From: Candidatus Harrisonbacteria bacterium
GTDB lineage: Bacteria; Patescibacteriota; Minisyncoccia; UBA6257; UBA11618
NCBI GenBank assembly: GCA_023244865.1
Contig: JAHFLM010000015.1
Location: 1 to 9,757, forward strand
Direction of reading: 5' to 3'
DNA: 9,757 bases
Positions 6,118 to 9,757 of the stretch are shown one piece after another (the stretch's first letter is position 1; each line of letters begins with the position of its first letter). Below the pieces are notes generated by a model. That model saw nothing but the letters and a program-made list of their open reading frames with translations. It did not search any database and was not told where the DNA came from. A program made the translations under genes and the position numbers.

Positions 6118-6139
6118 CCCCTCCTCAGTAAAGGAGGGG
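6118..6139. repeat. GC-rich palindromic hairpin after msrA
   Basis: CCCCTCCT (6118-6125), loop CAGTAA, AGGAGGGG (6132-6139), a perfect 8-bp stem in a pyrimidine-rich tract. It has no T-run, so it is more like a REP-type palindrome than a terminator. Only one copy is in the window. Confidence 0.5.
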
Positions 6140-6158
6140 AGAAAAGCATAAAAAACAA

Positions 6159-6180
6159 AAAACTCCCGATTGGGAGTTTT
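6159..6180. terminator. Bidirectional terminator between msrA and the HAD gene
   Basis: AAAACTCCC (6159-6167), loop GATT, GGGAGTTTT (6172-6180). Flanking A and T tracts on both sides make it usable for both convergent genes. Confidence 0.82.
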
Positions 6181-6188
6181 AAAAATTA

Positions 6189-6782
6189 CTAGGAAATTCT
6201 GGGCCAAGGTAAGGTAGCCATGGCTAGATAAAGAGACTCCCAATTATCGATCATGGGGATGCAAGCCAAGCCGTGATCTAAAACGTGTTTGGTTTTGAAA
6301 TGAACTTTGTTTGGTACGTATGGATCGAGGTCGATCAAGTTACCTAGCTCGTCGTCGACGAAAAAATCTAATCGCAAATGACGCGCCCAGGCAACTTTGG
6401 TTTCACCTCTAGGGACGTTATAAATCTTGATATTAGAACCCTGACGCTTGAGCCAAGTTCTTGCAGCATACACCGAAACTTCGGAGTGCCGCTTGGTGAT
6501 AATCGAAAGATTGTGGCCATCTTGCTCTAAAAGTCTCAAATAGCACAAAGAGTTTTTAATCGGCTTTAGACGGTCAACTCCCCAGTGATGAGACTCATGA
6601 GAAGTACGATAAAGAAACCACGCAGCCTCGTTAGAAAAATTCGCTAATACTGCAGCCTTGGAGGCGAAGTGAGAAATTGGACGATCGACACCTAAAAAAT
6701 AGCTTGCTACTTCTTGCATTAGGCCATGAGTGTCCCCGATGACACCGTCAAAATCAAAACCGAGATTAAGTGGTTCGGTCAT
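6189..6782 (-). CDS. HAD-superfamily phosphatase, 5'(3')-nucleotidase-like
   Basis: 197 residues. HAD motifs are in order: motif I DFDGVIGDT (10-18; nucleophile Asp10, acid Asp12), motif II SIITKR with Thr96, a motif III Lys in ETKVAWA (Lys129), and motif IV FFVDDE with Asp143-Asp144 for magnesium. A helical cap of about 70 residues lies between motifs I and II. The GFDFDGVIxDT start and size resemble type C 5'-deoxynucleotidases and their uncharacterised bacterial relatives, so phosphate-monoester hydrolysis in the cytoplasm is likely; the substrate is not shown. The ATG at 6782 follows AGAGGAG at 7-8 nt, behind a TTTACA-N17-TATAAT promoter. It appears monocistronic, ending at the shared terminator at 6159-6180. 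Confidence 0.87.
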   Translation of the reverse strand: MTEPLNLGFDFDGVIGDTHGLMQEVASYFLGVDRPISHFASKAAVLANFSNEAAWFLYRTSHESHHWGVDRLKPIKNSLCYLRLLEQDGHNLSIITKRHSEVSVYAARTWLKRQGSNIKIYNVPRGETKVAWARHLRLDFFVDDELGNLIDLDPYVPNKVHFKTKHVLDHGLACIPMIDNWESLYLAMATLPWPRIS

Positions 6783-6826
6783 TATGTGACTCCTCTGATA
6801 GGGTTTAATTTTGAAAAGCTAAGGGG

Positions 6827-6855
6827 ATTATAGGTTAATAAAGCTTTACTGTAAA
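6827..6855 (-). promoter_or_regulatory. Promoter of the HAD gene
   Basis: Minus strand TTTACA (6850-6855), 17-bp spacer, TATAAT (6827-6832). Predicted start near 6820, with a 37-nt leader containing the AGAGGAG ribosome-binding site. Confidence 0.85.
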
Positions 6856-6863
6856 TCCAAAAG

Positions 6864-6963
6864 TAGATTCCACCCTCCTACGCCAAAGGCTTTGGACGGG
6901 CACAGCGCCTCAATTCCGAATTGATTCCTTGGGGAATCAAACGGAATAGGGCTCTGAATGACA
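6864..6963. repeat. Dispersed palindromic repeat, copy 2 with 33-bp insert (100 bp)
   Basis: It opens with TAGATTCCAC and closes with CTCTGAATGACA like copy 1 at 3142-3208. It carries 33 extra bases directly after TAGATTCCAC. The insert contains its own small palindrome, CCAAAG-G-CTTTGG. The remaining core is 56/58 identical to copy 1. Confidence 0.75.
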
Positions 6964-6971
6964 GGTGCCGG

Positions 6972-7190
6972 CTAACGGAATTTTTTGAATAAGTTAAAAG
7001 TAAGGGAGAGGCAGATGAAAAAGAAAATGATGAAAAAACTGTCGAAGACGAAATTCATTATAGTATCAGAAACAGAATAACTTGCGGAATTGATTCGGAT
7101 AAAATTCCAAATCTCTACGCCAAAAAAGGCTAAGGTGACCACCCACTCTTCTAGACTCAGCTTAATTTTGAATTTTCGTGAGCCAATCAT
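6972..7190 (-). CDS. Possible small two-helix membrane protein overlapping the protease gene
   Basis: 72 residues. The ATG lies 29 nt inside the 3' end of the upstream protease gene in another frame. Two hydrophobic stretches (about 14-30 and 44-67) are separated by a short polar link, with basic ends (SRKFKIK at the start and FKKFR at the end). The overlap and same orientation fit a translationally coupled partner of the membrane protease. No ribosome-binding site is visible, and AT-rich DNA easily produces hydrophobic reading frames, so the call is tentative. No terminator was seen after it. No family recognised. Confidence 0.45.
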   Translation of the reverse strand: MIGSRKFKIKLSLEEWVVTLAFFGVEIWNFIRINSASYSVSDTIMNFVFDSFFIIFFFICLSLTFNLFKKFR

Positions 7191-8433
7191 TGATCGTAGA
7201 ATTACCTAAAATATAGCCAACGCCTGCGGCTGGACCACTGAAGACAAAAGTGGGTACGCCAATAAATTCACCAGCTTCATTAAAGGCTGCGCCACCAGAA
7301 TTACCCTCATCAATCTTGGCCGAAACTTTAATTAAATCTTTACCCAAACGACCACTCACAACACCTTCTGTAAAAGTGACTTTATTATTACCAAAAGATG
7401 GATAGCCGGCTACATAGATAGAGTCGTTGTTTTTTAAAATATCAGATTCACCGAAATTTTTAATTACTCCAAACTTACTAGGTATTTTATGATTGCCATC
7501 GATAGTGCTCGTGATCTTTAACAAAGCTAGGTCAAGCTTTTGGTCAAAAGCCGATCGCCCATTATCGAGATTCATCAGTTCGGCGTGATAAATAAAATCT
7601 GGCTTTTTGGTAATGTCATTTGTAAAACCAACCCGGCAAACTGCGGCCGGTGAATTTAAAACATGAGCATTGGTTAAAATTACTCCCGAAGGATCGATGA
7701 TGGTGCCCGAGCCGGCTGAGTAAGAAAATAAATTGTTCGGACAATCGAGTGCGACGAGTGCGTTTAAAGAATCGGTAAAATCAAAACCAAGATCTTTGAG
7801 ATTAATAGAGTTCTCTTTGACAGAATGACTATCCAGAAAATCTCGATAAGACCTCTCGTTTCGATAGTTGGAATTTCTACTAGTTTCAAAATAGATGGAA
7901 CGATATTCGATAAAGGCGCCGCCTAAAGATGCGAGGCTAAAGATAATATTAATAATGAAAGCGAGGGAGAAAATTAAAAGAGCTCGGGGTTTATTAAAGG
8001 CGCCACCCACTACTACCGTGTGAGCAAGATGATCGTGCCACGCACGTCTTTTTTCGCCACCAAAAAAGATATTTAAAATACCGAGACCGAAGAATATGAA
8101 GGATGGAATATAGAAAATGGCACGACTGAAGCTTTGGGTTAAGCTGACGGGCTTCTCTTTGTCCGCGTCTAGCACCTTAAGACCGAAAAGCATTTTGCCA
8201 AAAGTGGCCCCGTAAATCTTAGTTAGAATGGCAAAATAAGAGAAAAAGAGAATAGTGGAGATAAAAATGACAATCGGATTATTCTCGAAAAAGGGATTGA
8301 AGATGAAGTTTAAGAAATTAAGAAAAGCAAAATCTATGGTAAAAGCACCGAAACGGCTAAAAAAGCCGGCGTAAACTTTTTTAGCCTTAAATACCTTGAC
8401 TGACTTTACTGATTTGGTGACTTTTTTGGGCAT
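7162..8433 (-). CDS. RDD-domain membrane protein fused to a trypsin-like (DegP/HtrA-type) serine protease
   Basis: 423 residues. After a basic start (MPKKVTKSVK), residues about 20-142 are an RDD domain: SRFGAFTIDF (26-35), two hydrophobic segments about 38-70, GKMLFGLKV (79-87), another hydrophobic stretch about 106-124, and the terminal WHDHLAHTVVV. A fourth membrane helix at about 150-172 leads to a linker and an exported protease domain (about 220-423). The catalytic triad is His257 (LTNAHVL), Asp301 (KLDLALLK) and Ser379 (DEGNSGGAAF). C231 and C266 may form a disulfide. No PDZ domain follows, unlike DegP. Role inferred: membrane-tethered protease acting outside the cytoplasm on envelope proteins. 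The ATG at 8433 is the natural start; no ribosome-binding site is seen and only a weak TGT-TAGACT lies upstream. Confidence 0.93.
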   Translation of the reverse strand: MPKKVTKSVKSVKVFKAKKVYAGFFSRFGAFTIDFAFLNFLNFIFNPFFENNPIVIFISTILFFSYFAILTKIYGATFGKMLFGLKVLDADKEKPVSLTQSFSRAIFYIPSFIFFGLGILNIFFGGEKRRAWHDHLAHTVVVGGAFNKPRALLIFSLAFIINIIFSLASLGGAFIEYRSIYFETSRNSNYRNERSYRDFLDSHSVKENSINLKDLGFDFTDSLNALVALDCPNNLFSYSAGSGTIIDPSGVILTNAHVLNSPAAVCRVGFTNDITKKPDFIYHAELMNLDNGRSAFDQKLDLALLKITSTIDGNHKIPSKFGVIKNFGESDILKNNDSIYVAGYPSFGNNKVTFTEGVVSGRLGKDLIKVSAKIDEGNSGGAAFNEAGEFIGVPTFVFSGPAAGVGYILGNSTINDWLTKIQN

Positions 8434-8496
8434 AGAAAACTACTACTAGTCTAACATAACGCCAAATAAGGCCTTAAAATCTAGGCTTTTATGCTA

Positions 8497-8526
8497 TTGA
8501 CTTTTGTATATTAAATATGCTATTAT
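8497..8526 (+). promoter_or_regulatory. Promoter of structured RNA cassette 1
   Basis: TTGACT (8497-8502), 18-bp spacer ending TGC, TATTAT (8521-8526). Predicted start near 8533. The preceding bases AGGCTTTTATGCTA recur before cassette 2. Here the first TTGAC leads straight into the promoter spacer, so the 35-bp dyad unit present in cassettes 2 and 3 is absent. Confidence 0.8.
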
Positions 8527-8550
8527 TAAAAATAAGAAAGGAGGTGGCTC

Positions 8551-8589
8551 ATGTGGGGCAAGACTCACAATCTGCAGGTTCCGCCCTAG
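8551..8589 (+). CDS. Possible 12-residue leader peptide in RNA cassette 1
   Basis: An AAGGAGGT ribosome-binding site (8538-8545) lies five bases before an ATG opening MWGKTHNLQVPP, then TAG. It is the strongest Shine-Dalgarno in the window and sits close to the predicted start of the transcript. The last codons and stop overlap the CCGCCCTAG segment that can pair with GGTGG at 8656-8660. Translation could therefore influence folding. No second copy of this ORF occurs in the other cassettes. Whether it is translated cannot be told from sequence. Confidence 0.35.
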   Translation: MWGKTHNLQVPP

Positions 8590-8602
8590 CTACCGACTAT
8601 AC

Positions 8603-8703
8603 AGCCCACTCGCGCCGAGCTTTGAATAAGTCTTAACGGGAAACCGGTTCACTTAGGTGGATATGACGAAAACAAGCTTGGAGCATAGAGTGGGCTTTTT
8701 TTT
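8603..8703 (+). terminator. Multibranched terminator of RNA cassette 1
   Basis: A 9-bp perfect helix, AGCCCACTC/GAGTGGGCT, closes a 76-nt internal domain and is followed directly by a run of eight T residues. A terminator hairpin enclosing a structured domain is unusual; the inner helices bring the arms together. Confidence 0.65.
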
Positions 8704-8744
8704 ATTTTAAAAAGGCTTTAAATCCAGGCTTTTATGGCTATTGA

Positions 8745-8775
8745 CCCCGTTGGATAGTAGCTTTATCCAATGGGG
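8745..8775 (+). promoter_or_regulatory. Dyad element upstream of RNA cassette 2 promoter
   Basis: CCCCGTTGGATA (8745-8756) pairs with TATCCAATGGGG (8764-8775), 12 bp with one G-T and a 7-base centre. It is bracketed by TTGAC at 8741-8745 and by the -35 box TTGACT at 8776, a 35-bp direct-repeat interval. Confidence 0.75.
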
Positions 8776-8805
8776 TTGACTTTTATACATTATGTATGTT
8801 ATAAT
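8776..8805 (+). promoter_or_regulatory. Promoter of structured RNA cassette 2
   Basis: TTGACT (8776-8781), 18-bp spacer ending TGT, TATAAT (8800-8805). Predicted start at A8812, so the RNA begins AGAACATCG, as in cassette 3. Confidence 0.88.
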
Positions 8806-8811
8806 CTACTT

Positions 8812-9363
8812 AGAACATCGTAAAAGATATTAGTTCCGCCCTAACACCTAAGTATTGAAGTAATTCAGTCCTTCGGCGTTGGGGTGGGATAATGTGGTAA
8901 TAATCCCTTCCTTTCCAGTTATGGCGCAGTGGAGTTCGTTTAGTTACGACCGGTCCATAGTTAGCGATGACTGGTAGGAGAACGTGCCAGCGAAAGGCAC
9001 GTCTCTCTTATGGGGTTTTTGCTCAAACTGAAATAGGCACTCAATTGCGAGGGACCCGGAAGCAGCTTCGGCAAGGGGGTGGAGTCGGTTCTTACAGAAG
9101 GATCGTTAACCACCCTCACCGAAATGCATGTCGCCTCCCAAGTGCCGATGAACTTCAGCAAGAGTAAAAAGCCTGTACCTGAAGCGAGTTGCATCGATTT
9201 CAGGAGTTCTTAAGGCTGACACGATTAGCCTTCCAGAGTAGGCTCTGGTGTAATTGCAACAAGGAATTTACCACGCGTGGGGATGATGTCGATGGAGAAC
9301 CTAAAAACCATCGACGGACTCACACCGGCGCCAACCTCTTCGCGAGAGGTTGGCGCTTTTTTA
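8812..9363 (+). ncRNA. Large structured RNA, cassette 2 (about 550 nt), unrecognised
   Basis: It is delimited by a near-consensus promoter and a perfect terminator. The 5' domain has a 13-bp helix (8836-8848/8875-8887) capped by a CAGTCC-containing loop, then GGGAT/ATCCC (8886-8890/8903-8907). Further helices are ACCGGTC/GACTGGT (8949-8955/8969-8975) and ACGTGCC/GGCACGT (8982-8988/8996-9002). A long-range pair CTGAA/TTCAG (9028-9032/9154-9158) encloses GGCACT/AGTGCC (9036-9041/9141-9146) and GGGGGTGG/CCACCCTC (9075-9082/9110-9117). Then come CCTGAA/TTCAGG (9178-9183/9199-9204), AAGGCT/AGCCTT (9212-9217/9227-9232), CCAGAG/CTCTGG (9233-9238/9243-9248) and GTCGATGG/CCATCGAC (9288-9295/9308-9315). 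Reading frames here have no protein-like composition and no ribosome-binding sites. The 5' domain recurs at 9473 with covariation. It is not RNase P, tmRNA or SRP RNA by motif; large ornate bacterial RNAs such as ROOL or GOLLD are the nearest concept, but I cannot match it to one. Confidence 0.8.
9328..9362 (+). terminator. Intrinsic terminator of RNA cassette 2
   Basis: GCGCCAACCTCT (9328-9339), loop TCGCG, AGAGGTTGGCGC (9345-9356), a perfect 12-bp stem, then six T residues. Confidence 0.95.
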
Positions 9364-9404
9364 TTTCTAAATACCTAAAAAACCTATGTTTTATTAGCTA
9401 TTGA

Positions 9405-9435
9405 CCCCGTTGGATAGTAGCTTTATCCAATGTGG
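9405..9435 (+). promoter_or_regulatory. Dyad element upstream of RNA cassette 3 promoter
   Basis: CCCCGTTGGATA (9405-9416) and TATCCAATGTGG (9424-9435). It is identical to the cassette 2 copy except for one G-to-T change that creates a mismatch near the outer end of the dyad. TTGAC at 9401 and the -35 box at 9436 again lie 35 bp apart. Confidence 0.75.
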
Positions 9436-9465
9436 TTGACTTTTATGGGTTAGGTGTGCTATAAT
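9436..9465 (+). promoter_or_regulatory. Promoter of structured RNA cassette 3
   Basis: TTGACT (9436-9441), 18-bp spacer ending TGC, TATAAT (9460-9465). The transcript would begin at or next to A9473 with AGAACATCG. Confidence 0.88.
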
Positions 9466-9472
9466 ACTTAAT

Positions 9473-9757
9473 AGAACATCGTAAAAGGTATTGATTCCGC
9501 CTCTACACCTAAGGATTGAAGCAACTCAGTCCTTCGGCGTGGAGGTGGGATGATGTGGTATAATCCCCCCTCGAATGTGCTTGTCCCAGGAAGGATCGCT
9601 GGACTTCGGCCCTGCTGAGCTACGAAGCTTAGTATAAAAAGTGACCGCCTAAAGGACTTGCCTCTCACAGAATGGTTGAGAGTTGAACGAAGGGGTTCAA
9701 ATGACCCCTCTAGAGCTCCATTAACTCAGTATAAAGACGAGGACCTAAGCTAGCAGC
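9473..9757 (+). ncRNA. Large structured RNA, cassette 3 (partial, runs off the right edge)
   Basis: The first ~96 nt align with the start of cassette 2 at roughly 86 percent by eye. The 13-bp helix CCGCCTCTACACC/GGCGTGGAGGTGG (9497-9509/9536-9548) keeps pairing despite changed bases, and GGGAT/ATCCC with the loop motif GATGTGGTA is kept. After 9570 the sequence diverges from cassette 2 but still forms hairpins: CTTCG/CGAAG (about 9604-9628), CTCTCA/TGAGAG (about 9662-9682) and GGGGT/ACCCC (about 9692-9708). No protein-like reading frame is present. No terminator is reached before the window ends. Confidence 0.75.

Larger units (their letters stand above)
8533..8704 (+). ncRNA. Structured RNA cassette 1 (about 170 nt), unrecognised
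   Basis: It is bounded by the 8497 promoter and a T-run at 8696-8703. A closing helix AGCCCACTC (8603-8611) with GAGTGGGCT (8688-8696) encloses nested helices CCGAGCTT/AAGCTTGG (8615-8622/8674-8681) and TAAGT/ACTTA (8627-8631/8651-8655). Inside these is a small AACGGG-AAA-CCGGTT hairpin. The motif TTCCGCC (8579-8585) and the later GGTGGATATG (8656-8665) echo TTCCGCC and GGTGGGATAATG of cassettes 2 and 3, so it may be a shorter relative. Its start holds a perfect ribosome-binding site and a 12-codon ORF. No known riboswitch recognised. Confidence 0.65.

Noticed and set aside
8812..9363. RNase P RNA, tmRNA or SRP RNA
   Set aside because: No GAGGAAAGTCC-type, tmRNA terminal or SRP domain IV motifs were found, and two tandem copies would be unusual for these single-copy genes.
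8961..9404. Reading frames of 66-77 codons on both strands inside the large RNA
   Set aside because: They lack ribosome-binding sites, have Arg/Ser/Thr-rich non-protein-like composition, run through perfect RNA hairpins, and are not kept in the neighbouring RNA copy.
9686..9710. GGGGTTCAAATGACCCC looks like a tRNA T-arm
   Set aside because: The loop register is shifted by one base. No acceptor, D or anticodon arms can be placed around it. It lies inside structured RNA cassette 3.
8434..9757. CRISPR array as explanation for the spaced repeats
   Set aside because: The repeats are 35-100 nt promoter and RNA heads separated by 240-660 nt, not short regular repeat-spacer units.

Overview
The window looks like a chromosomal piece from a small-genome, moderately AT-rich bacterium, most plausibly a Candidate Phyla Radiation (Patescibacteria-type) lineage. 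This is inference from gene style only: a long secreted protein with KNH-like 'YPNGGE' modules, a tiny RRM protein, an RDD-protease fusion, leaderless or near-leaderless starts, and near-consensus extended -10 promoters. No ribosomal or other phylogenetic marker is present, so the lineage is not proven.

Layout. 1-3073 (minus) is the N-terminal 1024 residues of a large secreted multidomain protein that runs off the left edge. 3317-3625 (minus) is a single-RRM RNA-binding protein with its own promoter and terminator. 3835-5590 (plus) is a cluster of separately promoted and terminated units, each encoding a tiny membrane-anchored protein: 3931-4323, 4408-4512, 4683-4976 and 5158-5544. These are mutually related and I recognise no known family. 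5617-6099 is msrA, whose promoter places transcription start on its ATG. 6189-6782 (minus) is a HAD-type phosphatase/nucleotidase. 7162-8433 (minus) is an RDD membrane domain fused to a trypsin-like protease, followed by an overlapping possible 72-residue membrane protein.

8434-9757 holds no convincing protein gene apart from one possible 12-codon ORF. It contains three tandem transcription cassettes on the plus strand. Each has a strong TTGACT/TATAAT-type promoter followed by a highly structured RNA, and the two complete ones end in an intrinsic terminator. RNAs two and three are paralogues whose main 13-bp helix shows compensatory base changes, which is direct evidence of conserved RNA structure. 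RNA two is about 550 nt. RNA one is shorter and carries a perfect ribosome-binding site and a 12-codon ORF.

A distinctive dyad abuts the -35 box of four of the strong TTGACT promoters: rrm, the second small membrane protein, and RNAs two and three. It lies between two TTGAC (or TTTAC) copies 35-36 bp apart. The same promoter module therefore links the RNA-binding protein, the small membrane proteins and the structured RNAs, suggesting a shared regulon or a spreading promoter cassette. This combination is the best candidate here for an undescribed system.
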